A DNA stretch of 64,000 nucleotides. It comes from Pseudarthrobacter sp. PS3-L1. GTDB taxonomy: Bacteria > Actinomycetota > Actinomycetes > Actinomycetales > Micrococcaceae. Location: assembly GCF_030063285.1 (NCBI RefSeq), contig NZ_JASISU010000003.1, forward strand, positions 62,001-126,000, given 5' to 3'. The notes beneath the pieces are model-generated. The model was not told where the DNA came from and did no database searches. It saw nothing but the letters and a program-made list of their open reading frames with translations. Position numbers and translations under genes: made by a program. How positions within the stretch are numbered: position 1 is the first letter of the stretch; each line of letters starts with the position of its first letter. Below are positions 56,324 to 64,000 of the stretch, in pieces.

Positions 56324-58072
56324 CTACCGCCTCGGGATATTACGGAGGTTGCTGCGGGCCATGGCCACAGCCTCACCTGCGCCCCGGTTCAGCACCACCT
56401 TGGACATTGCCGTGGCGAATCCAAGGATCTGGGCTCCCTTGATCTTGGGTGGAATCGAAAGCGCCTGTGGATCGGTGATGAGTTCCACCAGGGAGGGCCC
56501 GTTATGCGCAAACGCCTCGCGATATGCGTCTTCGATCCTTTTGGGGTCCGTCACGCGGATGGCATGGAATCCCAGGGCCTTGGCCACCTCTGCATAGTTT
56601 GCGTCAGGGACGTCCACTCCGAAGTCCGGCAGACCGTCCACCAGCATTTCCAGCTTGACCATACCCAGTGTGGAATTGTTGAAAACCACCACGTTGAGCG
56701 GCAGTCTATGAGCTGCTGCGGTAATGAGTTCGCCCATCAGCATGGAGAGCCCACCGTCGCCTGATACGGAGATCACCTGGCGGTCCGGGTAGGCAACCTG
56801 CGCGCCGATCGCGTGCGGCAGGGCATTTGCCATGGAACCGTGGAGGTAAGACCCGATCAGCCGGCGCGTTCCCAGTGGATTGATGTACCGCGCTGTCCAG
56901 ACGTTGCACATACCTGTGTCCGCCGTGAAGATGGCATCTTCTGCGGCGACCGTATCAAGGATCGAGGCCGCATATTCGGGATGGATTGGGGTGATCTCAT
57001 CAACCTTGCGGGTGTAGGCACCCACCGCCTTGTTCATCAGGCGATCGTGCTTCTTGAGCATCGAATCCAAGAACCGTCGGCTCTTCTTCGCCGTCACCAG
57101 CGGCATGAGCGCAGCCAGGGTGGGCAGCACGTCACCGTGCACTGCAACGTCGACGTCGGTCCGCCGGCCCAGGCGCTGGGATGCCCGGTCAACCTGGGCG
57201 GTCCTGGTGTCCGGCAGGAACTGGTCATAGGGGAAATCTGTGCCCAGCAGGATCAGCAGGTCTGCGTCTTCAATACCCTCGGCGGCTGCACCGTAGCCGA
57301 GGAGCCCCGTCATGCCGATGTCGTAGGGGTTGTCATACTGCATCAGGTCCTTGCCGCGGAGCGAATGTCCCACGGGCGCAGCAATCTTGGCCGCGAGCGC
57401 GATGACCTCGTCATGAGCCCCCTGGACACCGGCGCCAGCAAAGATGGCGACCTTGCTGGCCGCATTGATTGCATCTGCCAGTTCTTGCACGCTCTGGGGG
57501 TCAGGGGTGAGGCTCGCCTTGCGGAACGCGGCCGGGGCAGGGGCATCCACCACTGCGTCAAGGCCAGCAACATCTCCGGGAAGGGTGATGACGGCAACGC
57601 CCTCCAGGCCAACAGCGTGCTGGATGGCGCTGTGCATGACACGCGGGGCCTGTTCGGCGGTGCTGATGAGTTCCGAATAGACAGAGCATTCGTTGAAGAG
57701 GCGGTCCGGGTGGGTTTCCTGGAAGTAGCCGCTGCCGATCTGCTTGCTGGGGATGTGGGATGCGATCGCCAGCACGGGAGCGCCGGAGCGGTTGGCATCA
57801 TAGAGCCCGTTGATCAGGTGCAGGTTTCCGGGGCCACAGGAACCGGCGCAGACCGCCAATTTGCCGGTGAGCTGGGCTTCAGCCGAGGCGGCAAAAGCTG
57901 CGGCTTCCTCGTGGCGGACATGGATCCAGTCAATCCCACCCTTGGCGGATCCACCGGTCTGGCGGACGGCATCCACGATGGGGTTCAGGCTGTCGCCCAC
58001 AATTCCGTAGATCCGCTGGACACCGGCAGCCTGGAGTTGTTCGATGAGTTGGACGGCAAGTTCTTTGGCCAT
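56324..58072 (-). CDS. poxB: Pyruvate dehydrogenase (quinone) / pyruvate oxidase, PoxB-type
   Basis: ATG 58072 gives 582 residues, close to the usual 570-580; the open frame runs a further 100 codons upstream without support. This ThDP enzyme has the catalytic Glu in HVRHEEAAAFAASAEAQL, an FAD/ADP-fold middle domain, and the ThDP motif GDGGLSMLMGELITAAAHRL through VFNNSTLGMVKLEM. It decarboxylates pyruvate to acetate and CO2, passing electrons to the quinone pool at the membrane. Confidence 0.94.
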   Translation of the reverse strand: MAKELAVQLIEQLQAAGVQRIYGIVGDSLNPIVDAVRQTGGSAKGGIDWIHVRHEEAAAFAASAEAQLTGKLAVCAGSCGPGNLHLINGLYDANRSGAPVLAIASHIPSKQIGSGYFQETHPDRLFNECSVYSELISTAEQAPRVMHSAIQHAVGLEGVAVITLPGDVAGLDAVVDAPAPAAFRKASLTPDPQSVQELADAINAASKVAIFAGAGVQGAHDEVIALAAKIAAPVGHSLRGKDLMQYDNPYDIGMTGLLGYGAAAEGIEDADLLILLGTDFPYDQFLPDTRTAQVDRASQRLGRRTDVDVAVHGDVLPTLAALMPLVTAKKSRRFLDSMLKKHDRLMNKAVGAYTRKVDEITPIHPEYAASILDTVAAEDAIFTADTGMCNVWTARYINPLGTRRLIGSYLHGSMANALPHAIGAQVAYPDRQVISVSGDGGLSMLMGELITAAAHRLPLNVVVFNNSTLGMVKLEMLVDGLPDFGVDVPDANYAEVAKALGFHAIRVTDPKRIEDAYREAFAHNGPSLVELITDPQALSIPPKIKGAQILGFATAMSKVVLNRGAGEAVAMARSNLRNIPRR

Positions 58073-58261
58073 TAGCGTGCACACTCCCGTGGTCTGTGAT
58101 TGAGCTGACTGGGTATTGAGCTGACCTACGCCAATATAGTCCGATTGGTCCACGGAGGGTGCCGCACGGGTAGCTAAGAGAGCAGGCTCACAGGTGAAGA
58201 CGACGCATGTCACTACACCTGGATGGGGAGAAGCGCTCCCCATCCACCGTTCCCCACCCGA

Positions 58262-58315
58262 GCTCGCTCCCCCCGCTCGCTCCCCCCAGTATTCCCCAGC
58301 GGAGTATTCCCCAGC
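58262..58315. repeat. C-rich tandem repeats upstream of a dehydrogenase gene
   Basis: GCTCGCTCCCCCC is repeated twice in tandem (58262-58274, 58275-58287), then AGTATTCCCCAGC appears twice (58288-58300 and 58303-58315). The array sits 65 bases before the next gene and could affect its promoter or 5' leader. Confidence 0.9.
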
Positions 58316-58379
58316 CGACCCTGTTGAATCCGTGCCGCCTAGGATGGAAGGTATCCGCGCACCCAATGAAGGACGCACC

Positions 58380-59345
58380 ATGGCAGAGCACTACAGGTTG
58401 GCAATACTTGATGACTACCAGCGGGTGGCCATGGACCACGCGGACTGGGGATCACTCGCTGACCACGGGGTCACCGTCACGGTATTCACCAAGCACTTCG
58501 GCTCTGAGCAGGAAGCCGTAGCCACGCTGGCTGATTTTCACATCATCATTGCCATGCGGGAACGCACTCCCTTTCCACGCTCCGTCCTTGAACAGCTGCC
58601 CAACCTGGATCTGCTTGTCACCACAGGCCCAGCCAATGCGTCGATCGATGTAACTGCCGCAGCGGACCTGGGAATTACCGTCTGCGGCACGGAAGGCTCC
58701 CCCACCGCCGCGCCAGAGCTGACCTGGGCCCTGATCCTGGCTTTTGCCCGGAACCTGCCCATGGAACACGCCGCACTCCGCGAGGGCCGCTGGCAGTCGA
58801 CTGTGGGTTTTGAACTCGCTGGCCGGACCTTGGGAATCCTGGGCCTGGGCAAGATTGGCCGCAGAATTGCCGCCTACGGTGCTGCATTCGGGATGACAGT
58901 GGTGGCGTGGAGTGAGAACCTGACCGCTGAAGCAGCCACGGCTGCGGGGGCCACGCTGGTTGATCGCGATGAGCTTTTCCGACGTTCCGACGTCGTCAGC
59001 CTCCACGTGCGCCTTTCTCCCCGCACGGAGTCGATAGTGGGTGCGGCGGAACTCCAACTGCTGGGACCCGACGGGCTGCTGGTCAACACCTCACGCGGCG
59101 CGCTGGTCGATGAAGATGCTCTGCTCACCGCGCTGGAGGAAGGGTGGATTCGGGGCGCCGCCCTGGACGTCTACAACCATGAGCCGCTGCCTGCCGGCCA
59201 TCCACTCCTGAGCGCGCCCAACACGGTACTCGCTCCGCACCTGGGCTTCGTCACTGCGGAGAGTTATGACGCTTTTTACGGAGGGGCGTTGGAGGACGTC
59301 CGGGCATGGCTGTCCGGTTCGCCGATTCGTCGCCTGCGGCCATAA
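58380..59345 (+). CDS. D-2-hydroxyacid dehydrogenase family protein
   Basis: AAGGA seven bases before ATG 58380 decides the start; 321 residues. NAD-binding GILGLGKIGRRIAAYGAAFG, Arg in LVNTSRGALVDEDALL, Glu in DVYNHEPLPAGHPL and His in LAPHLGFVTAESYDAFY are present. The N-terminal AILDDYQRVAMDHADW marks the DDYQ subgroup common in proteobacteria and actinobacteria. The substrate is unknown. Confidence 0.88.
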   Translation: MAEHYRLAILDDYQRVAMDHADWGSLADHGVTVTVFTKHFGSEQEAVATLADFHIIIAMRERTPFPRSVLEQLPNLDLLVTTGPANASIDVTAAADLGITVCGTEGSPTAAPELTWALILAFARNLPMEHAALREGRWQSTVGFELAGRTLGILGLGKIGRRIAAYGAAFGMTVVAWSENLTAEAATAAGATLVDRDELFRRSDVVSLHVRLSPRTESIVGAAELQLLGPDGLLVNTSRGALVDEDALLTALEEGWIRGAALDVYNHEPLPAGHPLLSAPNTVLAPHLGFVTAESYDAFYGGALEDVRAWLSGSPIRRLRP

Positions 59346-59388
59346 ACGGCACCGGAAGCCGCCCTTTGGGCCATGCTTGCCCGCGCTA

Positions 59389-60597
59389 CTAACCGGCAGT
59401 CAGCAAAGACTCCACCACGTTCGCAGACAGGAGATGGTGGGTCACCAACCGGCTGGCACCAAAGATTGCTGCGCGGTCCCCTGCAACGGAGAGGACAATC
59501 CGCAGGTGGGATGTTGCCAGCGGCTGCGACCGGGCGTAGACCACCTCGCGGATGCCGGCCACCAGGTTTTCTCCGCTTTCACCGATGCTTCCGCCGATCA
59601 CAATGACGGAGGGGTTAAGGAGGTTCACCACTGTGGCCAGGACGTCCCCGATGTCCCGGCCGGCCTGGCGCAGTGCCTGGATGGCCTGGATATTGCCAGC
59701 CGCCGCCAGCCTCCTGACGTCGCTTCCGGAGCCCGCTGCCAAACCCGCAGCGGTCAGTTCCCGTGCAATGGCCCAGCCTGAAGCAAGAGCCTCCAGGCAT
59801 CCGGTATTGCCACAGTTGCAAAGCACTCCATTGCCCCGCGGTACCCGGACATGGCCAAGATCTCCGGCGGTTCCGTCAGCACCGCGCTGCAACTCACCGT
59901 TGCTGATGATGCCAGCGCCAATCCCGGTGGCCACTTTGACCAGCAGGAAGTTGTCCTGGTCTGGCCAATGCGCTGTCTGTTCTCCGAGCGCCATGATGTT
60001 CACGTCGTTGTCCACCAGGACTGGTACGGGCAGGCTCCGCTGCACGTACCCCGCAACGTCGAAGGCATCCCAGCCGGGCATGATGGGCGGCTTCACTGGC
60101 CTTCCCGTGGAATGCGAGACGGGCCCTGGGAGGCCAATGCCCACGCCGGCAAGATCAGTTTCCGGCCGGCCAGCTTCCTTGAGCAGGTCGCGCCCTGCCG
60201 CAATGGCGCGTGCCAGGACAGCTTCGGGACCTTCCGTCACCTTCTGTTCCAGGCGCCTGTCGGCCAGAATGTGTCCATCAAGGTCCGTGACAGCCACCAT
60301 CAGGTGCGTTGCACCCACGTCAACTGCAAGGACCACGCGGGCAGCAGCGTTGAAGGCAAAGCGCGACGGCGGCCGCCCCCCGCTGGAAGTTGCCTCACCG
60401 GCCGGTCCCACCAGTCCGGAGGCAAGCAGGGAATCAATGCGTGCCGCGACAGTGGATCGGGCCAGGCCGGTAATTGCTGCCAGCTCCGCCCGGGTCCGGG
60501 GTTGGCCGTCGCGCAGCAACTGAAAAAGGTCACCAGCCCGCACCAGGCCCACCCGCAAATCCGGGGGCATAGATCGAATTCCTGATGCAACGCTCAT
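59389..60597 (-). CDS. ROK family transcriptional repressor
   Basis: ATG 60597 gives 402 residues. An N-terminal winged helix (about 20-75; TRAELAAITGLARSTVAARI) is joined to a sugar-kinase-like ROK domain (LAVDVGATHLMVAVTDLDGH, GVGIGLPGPVSHSTGRP) with the zinc motif CNCGNTGCLEALASG. It is divergent from the sugar operon and a perfect CTTTTGC/GCAAAAG operator overlaps that operon's promoter, so it is the likely regulator. No ribosome binding site is obvious. Confidence 0.92.
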   Translation of the reverse strand: MSVASGIRSMPPDLRVGLVRAGDLFQLLRDGQPRTRAELAAITGLARSTVAARIDSLLASGLVGPAGEATSSGGRPPSRFAFNAAARVVLAVDVGATHLMVAVTDLDGHILADRRLEQKVTEGPEAVLARAIAAGRDLLKEAGRPETDLAGVGIGLPGPVSHSTGRPVKPPIMPGWDAFDVAGYVQRSLPVPVLVDNDVNIMALGEQTAHWPDQDNFLLVKVATGIGAGIISNGELQRGADGTAGDLGHVRVPRGNGVLCNCGNTGCLEALASGWAIARELTAAGLAAGSGSDVRRLAAAGNIQAIQALRQAGRDIGDVLATVVNLLNPSVIVIGGSIGESGENLVAGIREVVYARSQPLATSHLRIVLSVAGDRAAIFGASRLVTHHLLSANVVESLLTAG

Positions 60598-60663
60598 GGA
60601 CAAGTGATAACACGCAAGCCTTCTTCATGTCACGTTCACAAAAGAAACGCCGACTATTTACAT

Positions 60664-60699
60664 CTTTTGCTTGACCCTCGGCAAAAGTCACCATAGCGT
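60664..60699 (+). promoter_or_regulatory. Promoter and operator of the sugar operon
   Basis: CTTTTGC (60664-60670) and GCAAAAG (60681-60687) form a 7-bp inverted repeat with a 10-base spacer. A -35 element TTGACC (60671-60676) lies in the spacer, and 17 bases later TAGCGT (60694-60699) can act as -10. A repressor bound here would block RNA polymerase. Confidence 0.72.
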
Positions 60700-60777
60700 T
60701 GCTGGGAGGACCGGCCTGAACTACGCAGGAGCGGTCACTCCAGGGCCAACGCCCAGACCCCACCGTCAGGAGACACC

Positions 60778-61536
60778 ATGTCTTATGCAATTCAGCTTTA
60801 CACCCTGCGCAATGCCATTGAGCAGGACTTGCCCGGCACTATCCGCAAGGTCGCGGACATCGGATTCACCCAGGTCGAGCCCTACAACTTTGTAGCTACC
60901 GCCACCGAACTGGGAGCCGCACTGAAGGAAAACAACCTGACGGCCCCGTCAGGACACGCTCCCCTGCTCAGTGCTGACCAGGATGAGATCTTTACCGCCG
61001 CCAAGGCGCTCGGCATGACCACAGTCATTGACCCGTTCCTTGCCGCCGAGCACTGGCAGAACGCCGAGGACATCCAGAAAACAGCCGCTGCACTGAACGC
61101 GGCAGCCAAAAAGGGCGCCCAGTACGGCATCCGCGTGGGGTACCACAACCACCAGTGGGAGCTTGAGTCCATGATTGAGGGACGCACCGCCCTGGAATAC
61201 TTTGCGGACCTGCTGGATCCGGAACTTGTCCTTGAGGTGGACACCTACTGGGTTGCCGTAGGCGGCCAAGATCCGGTGAAAATCCTGGAAACCCTCGGCG
61301 AGCGCGTGAAGTTCATCCACATCAAGGATGGCGACCTGACTACCAATACGAAAGCCCAGCAGCCAGCTGGCAAGGGCAAGGTGGCCGTGCTGGACATCGT
61401 GGCAGCTGCCACGGCTCTGGAGGTGGGCGTCGTGGAGTTCGATGACTACGATGGCGATATTTTCGAGGGCATCACCGAAAGCCTGGCCTTCCTGAACGCA
61501 GCCAACCCTGCCGGCACCACGGGCGTGCAGGCATGA
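60778..61536 (+). CDS. Sugar phosphate isomerase/epimerase family protein (TIM barrel)
   Basis: GTCAGGAGACACC precedes ATG 60778. The 252-residue protein belongs to the AP endonuclease 2/xylose isomerase-like barrel: SYAIQLYTLRNAIEQDLPGT at the start, VGYHNHQWELE, LVLEVDTYWVAVGG and VKFIHIKDGDL supply the expected metal ligands (Glu, Asp, His). The first gene of the ROK-controlled operon, it overlaps the next gene by four bases. In related operons such proteins act on 3-keto sugars. Confidence 0.9.
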   Translation: MSYAIQLYTLRNAIEQDLPGTIRKVADIGFTQVEPYNFVATATELGAALKENNLTAPSGHAPLLSADQDEIFTAAKALGMTTVIDPFLAAEHWQNAEDIQKTAAALNAAAKKGAQYGIRVGYHNHQWELESMIEGRTALEYFADLLDPELVLEVDTYWVAVGGQDPVKILETLGERVKFIHIKDGDLTTNTKAQQPAGKGKVAVLDIVAAATALEVGVVEFDDYDGDIFEGITESLAFLNAANPAGTTGVQA

Positions 61537-62642
61537 GCGCCGCACAAGGACCCGTGGGCATCGCCGTCATCGGCGCGGGCAACATCAGCAAGCAGTACCT
61601 CGATACCCTCACCACATTCCCGGACCTGAAGGTCCTGGTGGTTGCGGACCTGTTTGAGGAAGCTGCCAAAGCCCGGGCTGCGGAGTACAACATCCCGGAA
61701 TGGGGTGGCGTTGACAAGGCCTTGAACCACCCGGACGTTGAGATCATCGTCAACCTGACCATCCCCGCAGCCCACGTGGAAGTTGCCACACAGGCAGTCA
61801 ACGCAGGCAAGCATGTCTGGACCGAGAAGCCCTTCTCCCTGGACCGCGATTCAGGCCTTGACCTGCTGAAGCTTGCTACGGAAAAGAACATCCGCCTCGG
61901 TTGCGCCCCGGACACCTTCCTGGGAGCGGGTCTCCAGACTGCCCTGCGCCTCATTGAACGCGGCGACATCGGCAGGCCCCTGACAGCGATGACCACCTTC
62001 CAGACCCCGGGCCCCGAGGGCTGGCATCCCAACCCCGCCTTCCTGTTCGCCCAGGGCGCCGGACCGCTCTTCGATATGGGCCCCTACTACCTCACCGCAC
62101 TGGTCCAGGCTTTTGGATCCATCCGCAAAGTGGCAGCAGTAGGCTCCAAGGCCACAGAAACCCGCACCATCGGATCCGGCCCCAAGGCAGGCGAGGAGTT
62201 TGCTGTGGAGGTCCCCACCCACGTATCCGCCATGGCGCAGTTTGAGTCAGGCGCGTCCTCGCACAGCGTCTTCTCCTTCGAATCCCCCCGCGTGCACATG
62301 GGTTTCATGGAGATCACCGGCAGCGAAGCAACCCTGTCCCTCCCCGATCCCAACATGTTTGATGGCGATGTCCGTATCTGGCGTGCTGGCGACGAGGACT
62401 GGACCATCGTCCCCGCGACCGGCCCTGCCAACGGCCGGGGCATGGGTGTGCTCGATATGGCCCGGAGCTTGCGGGCCGGCACCGCCCACCGTGCTACGGG
62501 CGAGCTCGCCTATCACGTGGTTGATGCCATGGTCTCGATTGCCGAGTCCATGGAAACCGGCGAATTTGTGGACGTCAAGAGTTCTGCCCAGTCATCGCCA
62601 GCCCTCCCCGAGGACTGGGCCCCCGAGACAGCAACACTCTAG
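61533..62642 (+). CDS. Gfo/Idh/MocA family oxidoreductase
   Basis: ATG 61533 overlaps the previous stop (ATGA). The 369-residue NAD(P)-dependent dehydrogenase has GIAVIGAGNISKQYLDTL (Rossmann), HVWTEKPFSLDRDSGLDLL (the EKP motif with catalytic Lys) and LFDMGPYYLTALVQAFG (Asp and Tyr; the usual G-D-x-x-x-H reads D-M-G-P-Y-Y). It probably oxidises or reduces a sugar or a 3-keto sugar. It is followed 10 bases later by a second member of the same family. Confidence 0.9.
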   Translation: MSAAQGPVGIAVIGAGNISKQYLDTLTTFPDLKVLVVADLFEEAAKARAAEYNIPEWGGVDKALNHPDVEIIVNLTIPAAHVEVATQAVNAGKHVWTEKPFSLDRDSGLDLLKLATEKNIRLGCAPDTFLGAGLQTALRLIERGDIGRPLTAMTTFQTPGPEGWHPNPAFLFAQGAGPLFDMGPYYLTALVQAFGSIRKVAAVGSKATETRTIGSGPKAGEEFAVEVPTHVSAMAQFESGASSHSVFSFESPRVHMGFMEITGSEATLSLPDPNMFDGDVRIWRAGDEDWTIVPATGPANGRGMGVLDMARSLRAGTAHRATGELAYHVVDAMVSIAESMETGEFVDVKSSAQSSPALPEDWAPETATL

Positions 62643-62652
62643 GACGCAGATC

Positions 62653-63852
62653 ATGACCGTCTCTGCAGAACAGACAAGGCCGGGCAGCGAATCAGGCCGC
62701 CCCCTGGGTGTGGCCATGATTGGTTACGCCTTCATGGGCAAGGCGCACTCCAACGCCTGGCGCAACGTTGCCAGCTACTTCGACGTTCCGGCGTTTGAGC
62801 AGAAGGTCCTGGTGGGCCGCGATGCTGACGGCGTCGCGGCCGCCGCCCGCGATTATGGCTGGACTGAATCCGCCACAGACTGGCGCAGTGTCCTGGACCG
62901 CGAGGACATCGACATCGTCGATATCTGCGCGCCCGGTTGGATGCACGCAGAAATCGCGACTGCGGCCCTCGCCGCAGGCAAACACGTGCTGGTCGAAAAG
63001 CCGCTGGCCAACACGCTGGCGGAGGCGCAGGAGATGGCGGCCGCGGCCACCACTGCCCGCACCAAGGGCGTGCAGTCGATGGTGGGCTTCAACTACCGCC
63101 GCGTACCGGCCCTGGCGCTCGCCAAAGAGCTGATCAGCGAAGGCCGGATAGGGGCCGTCCGGCAGGTCCGGGCGTCCTACCTGCAGGACTGGCTCAGCGA
63201 CCCTGAGTCCCCGATGAGCTGGCGCCTCACCAAGGAGACGGCGGGCTCGGGCGCACTGGGGGACATCGCTTCGCACGCTATCGACCAGGTCCTCTTCCTG
63301 CTGGGCGATACCGTCACAGAGGTTTCCGGCCGGCTGCACACGTTCACCACCGAACGTCCCGGCCCAACAGGTCCGGAACAGGTAACTGTCGACGACGCCG
63401 CCTGGGCAACACTGTCCCTCGCCTCCGGAGCGGTAGCGTCAGTCGAGGTCTCGCGGGTGGCCACAGGAGCCAAAAACTCCCTGAAAGTGGAAATCTATGG
63501 CACCGACGGCGCGCTCCGCTTCGATCTGGAAAACCTCAACGAACTTCACTTCCTCGATGCCACAGCACCAGTCCGCGAACAGGGTTTCCGGCGCATCCTC
63601 GTTACCGAACCTGATCACCCGTACCTCGATGCCTGGTGGCCCCAAGGCCACATCATCGGCTGGGAGCACACCTTCACGCATGAGATCAGGGACCTGCTGC
63701 TGGCGATTGCCACGGGAACCCCGCCGTCGCCCTCATTCGACGACGGACTGGCAGTCCAGCGAATCCTTAGCGCAATTGAGGACTCCGCAGCCGCTGGCAG
63801 CCGCCTGATCCGCCTTTCCCCCGATGCAGCACCCTCCACAGAAGGAGCCTGA
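62653..63852 (+). CDS. Gfo/Idh/MocA family oxidoreductase, levoglucosan/glycoside dehydrogenase-like
   Basis: ATG 62653 has AGGA at nine bases; 399 residues. Motifs are [39 protein letters not shown], the AFNYRR-like [18 protein letters not shown], and [20 protein letters not shown] with the catalytic Asp and His. The VGFNYRR and [16 protein letters not shown] stretch is close to what I remember of levoglucosan dehydrogenases of Pseudarthrobacter. This suggests oxidation of a sugar at C3. Confidence 0.9.
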   Translation: MTVSAEQTRPGSESGRPLGVAMIGYAFMGKAHSNAWRNVASYFDVPAFEQKVLVGRDADGVAAAARDYGWTESATDWRSVLDREDIDIVDICAPGWMHAEIATAALAAGKHVLVEKPLANTLAEAQEMAAAATTARTKGVQSMVGFNYRRVPALALAKELISEGRIGAVRQVRASYLQDWLSDPESPMSWRLTKETAGSGALGDIASHAIDQVLFLLGDTVTEVSGRLHTFTTERPGPTGPEQVTVDDAAWATLSLASGAVASVEVSRVATGAKNSLKVEIYGTDGALRFDLENLNELHFLDATAPVREQGFRRILVTEPDHPYLDAWWPQGHIIGWEHTFTHEIRDLLLAIATGTPPSPSFDDGLAVQRILSAIEDSAAAGSRLIRLSPDAAPSTEGA

Positions 63853-63853
63853 C

Positions 63854-64000
63854 ATGTCACGCCCGTACACACTCTTCACCGGCCAGTGGGCCGATCTTCC
63901 CTTTGAGGAAGTAGCCAGGCTGGCCTCCGGTTGGGGCTATGACGGACTCGAAATCGCTGTCTCTGGCGACCACCTGGACGCCTGGCGCTGGGACGAGCCC
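63854..64000 (+). CDS. Sugar phosphate isomerase/epimerase (partial, cut by window end)
   Basis: AAGGAG seven bases before ATG 63854 marks the start. The 49 visible residues ([20 protein letters not shown], then [20 protein letters not shown]) match the first strand and helix of the xylose isomerase-like barrel, with a WGYDGLEI motif. It is the fourth gene of the operon. Confidence 0.85.
   Translation, partial: MSRPYTLFTGQWADLPFEEVARLASGWGYDGLEIAVSGDHLDAWRWDEP

Noticed and set aside
56813-58075. Long antisense frame (420 codons) opposite poxB
   Set aside because: poxB has full domain conservation on the other strand; the antisense product is Gly/Arg/Val-rich with no recognisable motif, a common effect in GC-rich DNA.
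59552-60523. Plus-strand frames opposite the ROK gene
   Set aside because: The ROK protein carries all family motifs; the plus-strand product is low-complexity Pro/Ser/Ala/Arg.

Overview
The window looks like a chromosomal segment from a high-GC Gram-positive actinobacterium, most likely Micrococcaceae (Arthrobacter, Pseudarthrobacter or Paenarthrobacter). The reasons are the lhr-nei pair overlapping by 8 bp, PEP carboxylase, a GH76 mannanase, a DtxR/IdeR-like iron box, DUF6153/DUF305/SHOCT small proteins, the YczE/MocR divergent pair and AbiEi-type proteins with a C-terminal nuclease fold. I saw no IS element, integrase, CRISPR array or rRNA. This placement is inference from gene content; no search was run.

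Layout. 0-1.1 kb: end of a possible dehydrogenase, tRNA-Ser(CGA) with its terminator, a GNAT acetyltransferase. 1.1-6.1 kb: looser, less GC-rich accessory stretch with a secreted aerolysin-like candidate, a large secreted protein with 270-bp internal repeats and a membrane protein. 6.2-11.6 kb: glycosyltransferase locus (GT2, GT4, GT8) with an aldonolactone-oxidase-like flavoprotein and a 2-hydroxyacid dehydrogenase. 11.6-14.9 kb: a LOV-GGDEF-EAL protein preceded by a repeated 11-mer, a small secreted protein and a DUF1272 protein. 15-19.2 kb: epoxide hydrolase, DinB-like protein, small membrane protein, a frameshifted intradiol dioxygenase and a DUF4232 lipoprotein. 19.3-27.1 kb: lhr-nei DNA repair operon, then SHOCT, DUF6153 and DUF305 envelope proteins. 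27.2-31.5 kb: YczE/MocR pair, RluA-type pseudouridine synthase, DedA protein. 31.6-40.3 kb: ppc, secreted endonuclease I, DUF1684, an acyl-CoA dehydrogenase/SDR operon, GH76. 40.4-44.3 kb: ferric iron ABC transporter behind an IdeR-like box. 44.4-53.6 kb: housekeeping and hypothetical genes, a tgt/yhhQ pair suggesting queuine salvage, a TetR regulator and a frameshifted epimerase. 53.8-59.3 kb: MHS transporter, PdxK/ThiD-type kinase, PoxB, 2-hydroxyacid dehydrogenase. 59.4-64 kb: ROK repressor divergent from a sugar operon of two Gfo/Idh/MocA dehydrogenases flanked by two TIM-barrel isomerase/epimerase genes, cut by the window end.

Recurring themes. A short intergenic palindromic repeat (core like CGCTCCCGCGAA or CGTTCCAGCGAA) occurs at four or five sites and at one of them forms a 58-bp bidirectional terminator. 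Two otherwise well-conserved genes carry three apparent single-base deletions; these may be real pseudogenes or sequence errors. Operator-like palindromes precede the MocR, TetR, ROK and iron-uptake genes and the secreted nuclease, so several local regulons can be proposed from sequence alone.

The least ordinary candidates are the blue-light (LOV) cyclic-di-GMP protein with a possible zinc-binding tail, the tgt/yhhQ pair with non-canonical specificity residues, the ROK-controlled 3-keto-sugar-like operon and the glycosyltransferase/flavoprotein locus.
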